A stretch of 64,000 nt of DNA from Chrysoperla carnea (lineage: Eukaryota; Arthropoda; Insecta; Neuroptera; Chrysopidae). Of this stretch, positions 36,010-46,799 are shown one piece after another. The DNA is taken from positions 24,524,640 to 24,588,639 of the forward strand of contig NC_058342.1 in NCBI RefSeq assembly GCF_905475395.1, given 5' to 3'. The notes beneath the pieces were generated by a model that was not told the DNA's origin, did not search any database, and saw nothing but the letters and a program-made list of their open reading frames with translations. The first letter of the stretch is position 1; every line of letters begins with the position of its first letter. Position numbers and translations under genes: made by a program.

Positions 36010-36390
36010 TTAGTTAAATGTAAAATAGTCATAATTCATTGAGTATATCAGAATAGTTGGCCATGATTTGTTTGACATTTGCTATTTTAAATTTTTACAG
36101 AATTCTTTAAATTATGGTTCAAAATGATGATCATAGATCTTCCCCATCTATAATCATCATTTTGAACCATCTGTAAAAATTTTAAAAACGGTAAATGTCA
36201 AATTAAATTTAACTTTTTATTTTTTATATATTTTTTAATATATCTTTATAAATTATAGTTCGTGTGTTATTCTGATATACCCACTATAGTCCTGTACAGT
36301 TTCATTAAAAAGCATTCGCCAGTTTTAGCGTGAAAGCGTAACAAAGAAAAAAACAAACATGCTTACTTTCACATTTATAATATATCGAGA
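36010..36390. mobile_element. Element with strong central hairpin
   Basis: Includes a hairpin of two 25-base arms (36116-36140 and 36148-36172) with one mismatch around the loop CTTCCCC. Outer blocks (AAATTTTTACAGAATT / AAAAATTTTAAAAACGG and TTTGACATTTGC / GTAAATGTCAAA) extend the fold. The right end (CAGTTTCATTAAAAAGCATT, TTTTAGCGTGAAAGCGTAAC, CATGCTTACTTTC) matches the complement of 43870-43975. Confidence 0.65.
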
Positions 36391-36933
36391 TTATCGAAGA
36401 CCAAAACGTTATGACCTGTCAATTAATCTCAAGTTCGTACACAATTTGTGACTTCGATATTAAAAACAAAATTCAGTGTAATTATAGAGTGGATAGTTCT
36501 AGAACCTCACGTAACGTTTATATAAGTATTTTATAAAAAAAACATGCATTGAAATGTCTGCAATGCTTGTTATTAAAAAATACTGTGGTTAATATTAAAC
36601 AGCTGTTAGGGCTTACACCATATTCACATAAATGAATACAAAAGAATTAAAAGACCCTTTTTGTATTGTCAAAAAAAAAAAAATATTACCTGTTGTAGAA
36701 TAATAAATTTGTACTACAAAACAAAATATTTGCTTTTTACAATTGGCTACTACTTTTCTCTCATATTATTTATTTTACGAGCCACAAAAAATAATAATAA
36801 TACGATTTTTTAAGAAATTTATATGGTATGTTGATTTCCTTGAAATGCTTTCCTTAAAAAAAATGTACGCAAAAAAATTCAACAATTTTAAGAAATTTTT
36901 TTTCTTGTTAAAAAAATGATAGAATTTAGGATT

Positions 36934-37255
36934 AAACAAGTGAAAATAAACAAATGACTGATTAATTGTTGAAATACCATCTCTAGACAGTCACACATAT
37001 ATAACTGATATTCCCATATGATACATACTATACAATTTGCGCTCTCACGGGTAAACAGTGATCTTTACGAAAAAATGTTTCAAACAAAAGTTGTTTATTT
37101 TTTGATAAGGAACATTTTTTACATTTAGACTTTTGTTCTATCTCTAACAGTTTACAAGATGGGTCCTACGGACCCAAGACCCAATCGACCTATGTTGCTC
37201 ATTTACGAACTCGATCTCACTTTTTACATCCTCAGGACGCTATAGAAATTTAAAT
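36934..37255. mobile_element. Foldback family fragment (right-arm orientation)
   Basis: AACAAGTGAAAA, GTTGAAATACCAT, CTCTCACGGGTAAACAGTGA, AAATGTTTCAAACAAAAGTT and GTTTACAAGATGGGTCCTAC follow the right arm of the 46800-47933 foldback, and the match fades near 37255. Confidence 0.7.
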
Positions 37256-37629
37256 TTCTTGAATATTGGGTAATATTAAATTATTTTTTTATTATAAATT
37301 TTGTGAAAAAACCTGCTGATATGAGCTCTGGAATCAGGGCACCTTGGTCCCCAGGTACACCGAGGGTTATTTTAAACATAAAGTAAACCCTCGAGTAATT
37401 ATTTTGGATGCGTTTTACAACAATTTAGAGATGACATTGGGGGTGGAAGGTTACAGCCAGGTCTTCTTGAAACTTTTTAACATTATAGTCATGATCAGCG
37501 ACCCCAACAACCCTCAATTAACAAAATTTGATCAATTTTGTTAATTGTATATCAAGTAATACATTTTTGCACTTACGAAAATGCATCCTGGCGATGTCAA
37601 ACAAATTTTCATGAATTGTATAGCATCAG

Positions 37630-38278
37630 AATAGGTCACAAATTTTGTAATAAAGCGTCTTGATCGGTTTTGCTCGAAATAAAATCGGCATCAGATACCA
37701 CGGAGATCAATTCTGTCGCGATATTCGTTCTTAGTGACCCCAACCATCGAGTACGAGTTTCGAACGCCAGAATTAATCTCCGAGAATTAATCTCGTAGTT
37801 TTTGGGGTCGCTGAGCACGAATATCGCAACAGAATTGATCTCCGAGGTAACTGGTGCCTGATTCTATCGCGATATTGCGTGTTCAGCGACTCCAAAATCT
37901 CTCTGCTAACGAGTTTGGACCGATTATAAAACGAATTTCCCGAACACTATGAGACGACGAGGATATCTTTCACCCTGGAAACCAGGTACTTAGGAGATCA
38001 ATTCTGAAGCGATATTCATGTTCAGCGACCCCAAAACCCCCCGAATAACAAGTTTGGAATCATTTTCATCACAATTAACCGAATTGTGAATTTAGTATAT
38101 TTACGGTTTATTTAAAATGCATATTATTTATGCAAATTGCATATTTTTAATTTCTTTTTTTACAAAATTTCCTGACGCTCTTACGAATCGAATGCCGAAA
38201 ACCGCATTTAAATCCGATTTACTGTTCAAATTTTTCGAACTTTGCCCGTTTTTAGTGTTTGCTTCGTTTCTGTGACTA
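37630..38278 (+). repeat. Repeat 'CGATATTCGTGTTCAGCGAC', copy 1
   Basis: The motif CGATATT(C/G)(G/A)TGTTCAGCGAC recurs at roughly 150-170 base spacing with CAAAACCC and AACAAGTTTGGAATCATTTT. The distal part contains AATTTCCTGACGCTCTTACG and GAATGCCGAAAACCGCATTT and ends near TTTCTGTGACTA. The same sequence appears at 55349-55958 and, reversed, at 54880-55041. Confidence 0.65.
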
Positions 38279-38617
38279 TACCATGTGTGTTTGTACCATC
38301 TAGGCATGTACATATCTGTAGTATGACAGAATACATCCGTTTAGTAATGCATCTAAGCGAGAGGTATTATATACATGTATTGAACATTAGTTGGAAGACG
38401 CTTGGAGACTGGGAGTTTTTTAGTCAATTAATAATATTTGTATGCAACAAAACTCTCACTCTGCATGCATACAACAGAAGATCTGTCGTATCGTATCTGT
38501 AATCTTACAACACATGTATACATATAATACCTCTCGCTTAGATGCATTACTAAACGGATGTATTCTGTCATACTACAGACATATGTATATGCCTAGATGG
38601 TACAAACACACATGGTA
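38279..38617. mobile_element. Foldback pair with about 100-bp arms
   Basis: TACCATGTGTGTTTGTACCA at 38279 is the complement of the right end near 38598-38617, and the arms agree through ACAGAATACATCCGTTTAGT and GATGCATTACTAAACGGATG to about 38380 and 38511. The spacer is about 130 bases. It joins directly onto the end of the 37630-38278 repeat. Several short frames arise from the arms. Confidence 0.75.
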
Positions 38618-39073
38618 TATACAAAATGATAAAATATATTTTTAGAACTGATTACCAAGAAAATCTATATAATTAGATGAATAATAGAAAAATTTCTAAA
38701 TAATACATGTATAAATATCTAAGAAAAAAGAATGACGTAACATGATAAATTTACCACGAATTGCAATTACAATTCAATAGAAAATCACAGCATTTAAACA
38801 CTGATGTACGCTGATGTAAATTATAATGTATTTTCTATTAAAAATTTTTGTAATTTATATGATTTGTGTTTTAAGGTAGTTTAACAGTATCGAGACGGGA
38901 AACAATTTTGCCAAATTAGTAAAATCATTTTTTAATTGTCTTTACAATTAATAATACGCAAAAGAATTTATAATTACTTAAAATAATACAATTTAATATT
39001 TTAGTCATAAAATGTAATACATATTAACAATAATTAAAAATCATCATTTTTATAAACTCAGTTGACTAAAATT

Positions 39074-39738
39074 TACTGAATAGAAGCTAGCAGACAAATT
39101 TATTTTCCTCTCAAGAATATACGAAACTCCCTGTACATCATTAAAAATTTGAAAAACTCAAATATAATTGAAAATAATCATTTGTATAAAGTTTATACTA
39201 AAATAATGATAAATTTTAAAAAGGTTCAAGTCTCTTAAGTGGTGAAAATCTCATTCATAGGGACTCTAACTATGGAAAACTGAAGCTAGCAGACAATTTT
39301 AAAAATTAGTGTAAAGTCATTTATAAGCCTTGTATCCTAACAATTTTCATTAAAATGGATTAATTATTTACTAAAAAAGAATTCCTGAACGTTTAAACTT
39401 TTTTTAACGACCAGAACCCTTTTTGTAGGGAGTTTAAATATGGAATATCCGGATTCATTAAGATGAGGGTGGAAAAATCAACTTAATGATTTTTTTCCTC
39501 GTGATTTTGATTTTATTTGATTAATTATATGCTAAAGAAGTTTTCTGACCATATAAAGGGGTGGAATTCAAATATTTTCCGGGACTCTTTTAAGTTAAAA
39601 CTGAAGCTAGCAGACAATTTGAAAAATTCGTTTAAAGGCATTTATAGTCCTTGTACCCTAACAATTCTCATTAAAATAGATTAATTATTTACTAAAAAAG
39701 AATTACTGAAAGTTTAAACTTTTTTTAACGACCCGAAC
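39074..39738 (+). repeat. Modular 'GCTAGCAGACAA' repeat, copy 5
   Basis: Starts ACTGAATAGAAGCTAGCAGA and ends TTTTTTTAACGACCCGAACC. Two ATTTACTAAAAAAGAATT modules flank the block GATGAGGGTGGAAAAATCAA / CTCGTGATTTTG. It has the same structure as copy 3 in the opposite orientation. Confidence 0.75.
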
Positions 39739-39823
39739 CAGTACTAAAATTTATTTGTCAAATTCAAAAGCTGTGGTTTAAATTTATAAACTTTGCCCTT
39801 TTAAACTTAAAATTGCCCTTTTT

Positions 39824-40137
39824 TATGCCATGTATATATGGGAATATAGTATATTAAGTTTAGTCCCAAGTTTTTAACGGTTAAAAAAATTGATGCTACG
39901 AAAAAAATTTTGGTATAGGTGTTCATAGAATCATCTAATTAGTCCATTTTCGGTTGTCCGTCCATTAGACTAGCAAATTACTCATAACAGCCTCCTTTAT
40001 TGCCAAAATTTTTCACTGGAAGCGCTGGCATCGATTTTATTGTTCCTACCATGACTACGCACCCAACGAATACGCACATAATAAAAATTTTAGCCTTTAA
40101 ATAAAACATAACATGTTGTCATGCTATTACATCCTTA
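39824..40137. mobile_element. Foldback-family left end joined to other repeat scraps
   Basis: ATGCCATGTATATATGG to about 39972 (GTATAGGTGTTCATAGAATC, CCATTTTCGGTTGTCCGTCC) is the left arm start of the foldback family. Then 39973-40080 (TCACTGGAAGCGCTGGCATC, ACCATGACTACGCAC) is shared with 46400-46500. From 40085 the text ending GTCATGCTATTACATCC is a decayed TTAA MITE end. Confidence 0.6.
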
Positions 40138-40544
40138 GCTAAGGAAACTATGATCTTTTGAATATATTTTTAACAAGTAGGGAGTGAACTGCGACCCTTG
40201 ATAACTACTATACTACCTTAATAATTTTAAATAGTGATGTGTTTATTTTGTTAAAAGATATTGGCTGAGTCATGATGATGCTTAACTGATTCTGAACTAT
40301 GTGCTTGCTGTATAAATACCTGTATTACATATTACATATGTTTAAGAATGAATTTATTCGATTCAAGGTCGTATTCGTGCAATGTAAATCTAATAATATG
40401 TGTGTTTAATTTTACTTTGTATGCATTCAAAGTACCTACTAATCTTGTTAGCATTATTTATTGGCTGCTCAATTATTATTATTACAAGAAAATCTGGATA
40501 ATTTACGAAATATTTATGATATTTGGGAGATAGTTACTGATTCA

Positions 40545-41277
40545 CAGGGTTCGAAAATATCCGATATTTATTATAAATATCAAAATATCGGATATTTTTG
40601 ATATATATCCGATATATATCAAAATTTTGATATTTAAAAAAAACTAAAAATGTTTTAAAGGTTTTATTTACTTAGGCACTTCAAATCAGACAAATGAAAC
40701 CAAAACATAAAATATTCTTCTAGATCAGGCAAAATCAATTAAAAATCATAAAATTTTTATAAATAAAAATCAACTTTAAAAGAAAAAACAATTTTATAAA
40801 TTCTTATCAGTCAATGGTCATAGCTACACTTAGGTAAAAAAACAAAAAACATTACAAATAATAGCTCTAGAGTATAATCAGTCTTTTAATTATCAAATCA
40901 GTCATCAGTCATTCGTAATAAACTGTTAATTATCAAATAAATAAAAAAAAATGTCGTTTCTTAATTGTGCGTGGTTCGACTGCAAGGAAGATAAAGCTAG
41001 ATCATCTTCCGATTATGAATCTTACTTAAACTTACTCTTTAGTAACGAACTTTTTCTGACACGACACGATTTGAGCTTAGTATTAGTAGGTTTTAACTCT
41101 ACTCCAATGCCATCAAAATTTGGGAAGTAGAAATATGGTAACAAACGCCAAAAATTACTAAATAATATTAAATTTTTTTAAATCATTTTTGTATTGATAT
41201 ATATCATAAAAATTCACGTGATATATATCGGATATATATCATGATATATATCCATTGATATATATCCTCGAACCCTG
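40545..41277. mobile_element. hAT-like MITE with GATATATATC-rich ends (733 bp)
   Basis: The ends are CAGGGTTCGAAAATATCCGA and the complement of ATATATATCCTCGAACCCTG. CAGGG...CCCTG ends fit the hAT superfamily, whose target duplication is 8 bp; the flanks (CTGATTCA and ACTGTAAT) do not match exactly. Subterminal sequence is built from repeats of TATCCGATAT and GATATATATC on both sides. The interior has no intact frame. Confidence 0.65.
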
Positions 41278-41804
41278 ACTGTAATTAGTAAAATTTTGTT
41301 TCTATATATGAAAAATTATCTCTTAGCGTTGAATGACCCATACAATCTACCCACGTCCAAGTATTAGGTACAGTATGTATTATAGTATGATTAGACATCA
41401 TACTTTTGAAATACCGGGTAATATATTTGAATAGATTGATATTAGACATACGTTTATGTTACCCATAATGTTCAGAACTAAGTTGCATACCGTTTGCATT
41501 TATTATGAAATATTCATTTGATATATTATTGAGGTCGTGCCACTTTAAATAATCATTGTACTAACTGCATTGAGCATAGTTACATTCTTGTTAGTCACTA
41601 CTTGAAGGAGGAAGAGAGAACGTAAGATAATACTTCACTCTATCTATTATTTACTAGCTGAAAATTATCCGCGGCTTCATATACGAGACTATTATATTAA
41701 ATAACACAGATGTGCAAAAAGTAAATTTTTTTTTCAACTGCATGGAATATTTTTTTTTAAACTCAATTTTTATTAAGCTACACTGACAAAAAAAATTAAA
41801 ATAA

Positions 41805-42482
41805 TGACAATCTCATCCCGAAGTTATTAAAAATCCCTTCAAACAATTTCTTAACGATTGGAACAAGTACAACTATTATATTTACAATAGAATGGGATTG
41901 AATTTAAAATATGAATTCATTGATACAAAATCACTGAAGTTAAATAAACAAAATCATTACTTTTATAAAAGAGATTGATTTTAGGTTAAAGTCATGCATT
42001 TTATTGATGGAAAATAAAATTGTACTTAGTTGAAATATATAATCGTGTTAATAAAACGAACGAATTAAAAGAAAATTTCTTTGCGTTTGCTTTAAATATA
42101 GGATTTGGTTACTACGAGCTCATACCTGTCATGTCTAGCCAATGTCTGGTTGTGTCAACTACATGAATATTGTTGTTACTAATATACAGAGAGTTTGAAA
42201 TAATTTGATCATTTTTATAATATATAACATATTTTTACACATATATAACAACCATAGGTAGCCTAGTTGGTACAGTAGTGGACTTAAGACACTAAAATCA
42301 ATAGTAATCCATGGGTTGTTAGTTCAAGTCCGATTCGTAGAAATCTAATTTTTTTAAAAATAAACCTAATAAACCTACTCATGCGGTTGTGTCAATCACA
42401 TTACTATTTTGTTATAATATTTATAAGTGGTAGAACCAACTAAAGAGAGATTGTTTAAAACTATGTTGCATTTCAAAACAAC
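41805..42482 (+). repeat. Large repeat with tRNA-Leu(UAA)-like core, copy B
   Basis: Opposite in orientation to copy A. Contains TTTGCGTTTGCTTTAAATAT, AATGTCTGGTTGTGTCAACT, the tRNA-like segment at 42250-42341 and CTCATGCGGTTGTGTCAATC. A further broken piece of the same family follows at about 42483-42750, with a second, shorter tRNA-like start near 42702. Confidence 0.7.
42250..42341 (+). repeat. tRNA-Leu(UAA)-like segment of copy B
   Basis: Same features as in copy A: TAGCCTAGTTGGTACAG, GGACTTAAGAC with UAA at the anticodon position, and AGTTCAAGTCC as B box. This is the copy in sense orientation with DOT1L. Confidence 0.55.
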
Positions 42483-42879
42483 AATATTTGAAATATTTCT
42501 TTGCGTTTGCTTTAAATATAGGATTTGGTTTATTAAGAACCATGTCTAGTCTATATGTGATTGTGTCAACTTCATCAAGATTGTTTTTACTAACTTACAG
42601 TAAGTTATTGATCATTTTTAACTTACAGAGAGTTATTGATCAAATAAACTTATTGATCATTTTTATAATATATAGCATATTTGTTTAAATATACACAACC
42701 ATCAGTAGCGCAGTCGGTACGGCAGTGGACTTAAGATACTAAAGTCAATTTATATTTATATTTCAAAATATATTTTAAATTTAACCCTTAAACGAGAGAA
42801 AAAACTTTTCCAAAAATTTTATTTTATAATATTAGTAATATTTTCCAAAATTTTAATATTTAATTTATTTTTGTTTCAG

Positions 42880-42920
42880 GATAAACATGATGGAGCATTG
42901 GAAATTGTCGAAACTATACG
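42880..42920 (+). CDS. DOT1L: DOT1L (grappa), coding exon 2
   Basis: This exon has 41 bases. After the acceptor TTTGTTTCAG it reads DKHDGALEIVETI plus the first two bases of an Arg codon, and stops at the donor CG|GTAATT. The phase fits exon 1 exactly, and the next exon would start by completing Arg, followed by the WVCE-type segment of the family. The DKHD..(L/H)EI(V/I)ETIR block is strongly conserved in DOT1 proteins of animals; fly grappa has a DKHD..I.I..TI version. The exon is far too short for an ORF finder; it was recognised from the protein motif and splice sites. No third exon was found before 64000. Confidence 0.85.
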
Positions 42921-43127
42921 GTAATTATTTTCGGAAAGTTATTTAATTTCGGAAAAAATGTTCAAAATATAGCGAACAGCAAATTTATGCAAAAACTTAA
43001 TCAATTCTTCAAACGAAATACGTATACCATATTCAAATCTTTCCGTCTTTGAAATCAAAAATTTCAGATATTTAGGCAACAAAAGCCTTTTGTGGAAAAT
43101 TTAATTACTTTTTAGTAAAAATTGAAT

Positions 43128-43200
43128 TTAGAGATCTGCGGAGTCGAACCTGGGTCTCTTGGATTCATACCAAACGTCTTACCAAAGTTTTATAATTGAT
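43128..43200 (-). repeat. Degenerate tRNA-like fragment
   Basis: Minus-strand text has TTTGGTAAGACG, a possible anticodon arm (TTTGG TATGAAT CCAAG) and a perfect B box (GGTTCGACTCC). The T stem and acceptor do not pair, so this is a relic of a tRNA or a SINE head, not a working tRNA. Confidence 0.35.
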
Positions 43201-43869
43201 ATATTGATGTTAGAAATGATAATTAATGTTCCGAAATTTGGATTTATTTTGAAATGAGAGAAAAAGCTTAACTTGTACGCTTTATGACACAAACTACCTT
43301 AAGTTATTTCCCTAGTCTAAACACTAAACACATCTTTGTTTAGACTAGTACTGTTTTTTTTATAACAGTTTCACTTCCGATCTGATTAATCGCTAAAAGC
43401 AATATAAGTTGTATATAAATGTATATCTAATACTAATACTAGGAAATTATTTTAGAATCATTTGAATAGATTCATGGAATTTTCTAATTATTTTTAATTT
43501 TTAACGTTGAGTCATACAATAATTGTTAAATTTCATTTTAATTAATTTTATGAATTAAAACAAATGTTTATTCTTATCCAAACAAAATTTGAAGAATTGT
43601 TAGACTAAACTAATACATCCAATATTTATTGAAACTATGTTCTTGATTCAATATTTGATCGGATGTTCACACATAAATCAATAATATTGATTTTACTACA
43701 TGTGAAAAAGGAATTATTCAAATATATAACTTTCTTGCGAAAATTGAAAATAATTTGCTAAAATTATTTATTTTAATGCCAAATATCGATAATTAAAATT
43801 GAATTCTTTATTGAACAAATCATTAGAATTTTTTTTTTTTTTTTTTTTTGATAAAAATGGAAAAATTTC

Positions 43870-44200
43870 TATATATTATAAATGCGAAAGTAAGCATGTT
43901 TGTTTGTTTGTTTGTTACGCTTCCACGCTAAAACTAGCGAATGGTTTTTAATGAAACTGTACAGCAATATAGCTTATACTCCAGAATAACACATGAGATA
44001 TAATTTATTAAGATATATTAATAAAAAAAATTTTTTTTTTTAATTAATTTAATTTGACATTACCATAAATTACAGATTTCTGTAGAAGTAGTTATTTGAC
44101 ATTACCAAAAATTACAGATTTCAGTAAAAATAGTCAATAAAAAATATTTCACGGCCATCTTTTCTGATATACTCAATGAATAATTACGACTATTATACAT
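43870..44200. repeat. Interspersed repeat beginning ATATATTATAAATGCGAAAG
   Basis: The opening TATATTATAAATGCGAAAGT, a GTTTGTTTGTTTG run, ACGCTTCCACGCTAAAACTA and TTTTAATGAAACTGTACAGC form a pattern seen in nonautonomous repeats of many insects. Downstream, ATTTGACATTACCA.AAATTACAGATTTC is directly duplicated. The complement of the first ~110 bases occurs at 36285-36390. Confidence 0.55.
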
Positions 44201-44635
44201 TTAAAAAAAGTACAAAACCATACATATATTTTACCTGTGTAAAACAATCCTTACCATTATCTCGAGTGTTATAGAAAGGGGATAAGCAAGAGCAATCTTT
44301 ATCAATCTTTACTCTTAAATCCAGCGAAGCTTGGAGGCGAAATTAACCCTTTCATGGGCAATTTGGAAAATAACTTTTTTTGAGTTTTGGTCCATATCTT
44401 GCGTTCTATTTATTAAATTTATCTTCAAACATAGGAAAAGTTATTCGTGTTCAAAGTCGAAAATTTTTTCGTGAGTTTCTTTTTGTAACATCTCCGAAAA
44501 AGTTGATATTATTTTGCTTACACTTTTACTCAGTGATGAGAGAAAGTCTCACTGTCAAGTCTTCTGAATGACTTGTGAGAAAATGTTTTCATCATGAAGA
44601 AAATTTATCATAGATTCTGTTTATGCAAAAAAAAA

Positions 44636-44830
44636 AACATTACCTTACGACGCTTTCCAAAAAGAAAACTGTAGTTTTTGACGTTTAAACGTCAAAAACA
44701 AGTCAAATTGACTAAAAAATTTTATCTTTTATGATTTTTTTAAAGCATTAAATACATTTACGTGATACAAATATTATTTTTATTCATAATTTAAATTTAA
44801 TGAATATAAATTAGTTGCTAACTTGACTAG
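44636..44830. repeat. Repeat with perfect 26-bp palindrome
   Basis: A perfect 26-base palindrome at 44674-44699 centres on GACGTTTAAACGTC. The following ~130 bases (AAAGCATTAAATACATTTAC, GTGATACAAATATTATTTTT) occur in reverse at 63563-63710, so this is a dispersed element. Confidence 0.6.
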
Positions 44831-45465
44831 TCATGATAACGCGAGTGTAGACAGGTTAAAATCTTAAATGTTGAGAAATATAACATTGAATCAAACAATA
44901 GTATGTTTACGTTCAGACTTGATCGAATCAGTCAGCCGTCAGGAGAATATTATTATTGATTTTTATAAACACACAAAAAAACGGAGTTAGTTATATACAT
45001 GGCGAGTAGGTACACCATACGATACTTGAACGGTGATGCATGGTAACAACACCGCGCGCCACCCAAACATACACAATGGAGATACATCTCTCACATGGAG
45101 TCACATCCATACATATAACAACATCGCTTCACTTATTTCACTCCGGTAACTGGTCACAATATACTTATAAATATTATCAAAGAATTTTAAGATCCTAGAT
45201 CAATTGGGTTGTTGAATAAAAAATAAAAATTTTTAGCGTAGGAGCTGCGTTAGCTAAACGAATATTGCATTTTTAATTTTTGAAGAAATTTTTTTTCTCG
45301 AAAACTAAGCGTCTAGAAAAAAATTACAAATCAAAAATCATTTTTTTGCTTAAAACTTATCAAATAACATAAAAATATTTTTATTTTCAAAAAATTCAAA
45401 ATTTTGTACATTGTGCACCGACCCCTCACCCCTTATTTTTATCTGTCTTGACCTTTCAAATACCA

Positions 45466-45741
45466 AACAACGATTTTCTGTTTTTTACATGCTAGAAAGA
45501 TGGGCTTTTCACCAATCGTTTTGAAATAAAATCAAATTAACAGAAAAGTACGAACAATTTCATTTTCCACAACGCAATCTTCCGCGGGACAATCGCAAAA
45601 ACGGGTTTTCCAATGTTCCCGGGGATTACTTTGTGGAAAATGGAATTCGAACTTTGTATTAATTTGACTTTATTTCGCTTTATTTAGAGTCGATTGGTGA
45701 AAATTCCATTTTTTTGGTATGTATTGTACAGAAAATTGTTA
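45466..45741. mobile_element. Foldback element, about 276 bp
   Basis: Left arm landmarks AACGATTTTCTGT, TTTTCACCAATCG, AAATCAAATTAA and CATTTTCCACAA are matched in reverse by TTGTGGAAAATGG, TTAATTTGACTTTATTTCG, CGATTGGTGAAAA and ACAGAAAATTGTT. The central ~70 bases (CCGCGGGACAATCGC) are unpaired. Confidence 0.65.
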
Positions 45742-46399
45742 CTGTCGGATGGTTTTTCGTTCGCTCTCTTAGCAATTAACAATCAAGCATTTAAAATGCA
45801 CTTAGACCTAAAATTTTTACGTTATGTGATTCTTTCATAGACTTTTTGAGGGATGAAAATCGTAAAAATCGCGTTTTTTCAAATTTTACGAATTTTTTAC
45901 TCGAAAACTGGAGTGTTTAAAATTTTCGGAAGCGATTCGATGAATATTACTTATTAATTTTTCAAAAATTTTGTTTAAACAATATCCTACCGGGTTACCC
46001 AGTGGTAACCTTCACTTATAGGTAAAGGATCATGTTTTAAACGGGATCATGCAAAAATTTTCCATCCGAAAATTAAGCATGCTCAATGATGAATTTTGTC
46101 GGGACTATTCGCACCGTGTGTAATTTTATTGGAGGCGTTTCCATAGTAACGATACACTACTTTAATTATAGAATTGTATGGATGCATATATAATTGTATG
46201 GATTGCATTTATAACTTACATTGAAAATTTAATATTATTGTCTCACAAAATAAATAATTATGATAATTTACATTTGAAAAATAATATTTGTGCAATTTGA
46301 TTTCTTATTTTCACAATTTTTAACGCATTAAGTTTAATTAATTAGTGTTTTTCAATAATTTTAATTTGACATTTTCTATTAACATGCAAAGAATTGCAA

Positions 46400-46500
46400 A
46401 TTAGTCATCAAACAGCCTCCTTTATCGTCAAAATTTTTCACTGGAAGCGCTGGCATCGATTTTATTGTCCCTACCATGACTACGCACACAACGAATACTG
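46400..46500. repeat. Short dispersed repeat 'CTGGAAGCGCTGGCATCGAT'
   Basis: About 100 bases nearly identical to 39980-40075, including CAGCCTCCTTTAT, TTTTTCACTGGAAGCGCTGG and CCTACCATGACTACGCAC. The frame spanning it at 46394-46579 shows no domain. Confidence 0.6.
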
Positions 46501-46799
46501 TCACCAGATACTGGATTGTTTTTTCACTGTGAACTTGTTTCTAAACACAACAGCATCGTATCTACACACGAGTACCTAGAGAGCCTAGCTCTAGCTATCG
46601 TCGTCTCTTATGCTGTTTTGTTCACACAAAGCTTTGTTTTCTAACCTACTTTTTTTTATCAAGAGAAATATTTTACGAGACATAACATATACACAATAAC
46701 AAAAAAATGCCTTGCTTGTGTGTTTGTTTTTTTGTTTGAAGAGTAACAATAGAGGTGTATTTCTATTTAGTCATGAAGATGATGCACTAGGTGATTTTT

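Larger units (their letters stand above)
26652..42879 (+). other. DOT1L intron 1 (16,228 bp)
   Basis: Bounded by GTAAGT at 26652 and a pyrimidine-rich TTTATTTTTGTTTCAG ending at 42879. No protein exon with a coding signature was found inside. It holds a tandem array, foldback copies, TTAA MITEs, the modular repeat, tRNA-Leu-like repeats and a hAT-like MITE, listed separately. Remaining gaps (for example 26652-27470, 27850-28280 and 42750-42860) are plain AT-rich sequence. Confidence 0.75.

Noticed and set aside
43128..43200. Candidate functional tRNA on the minus strand
   Set aside because: T stem and acceptor stem do not pair; kept only as a degenerate tRNA-like fragment.
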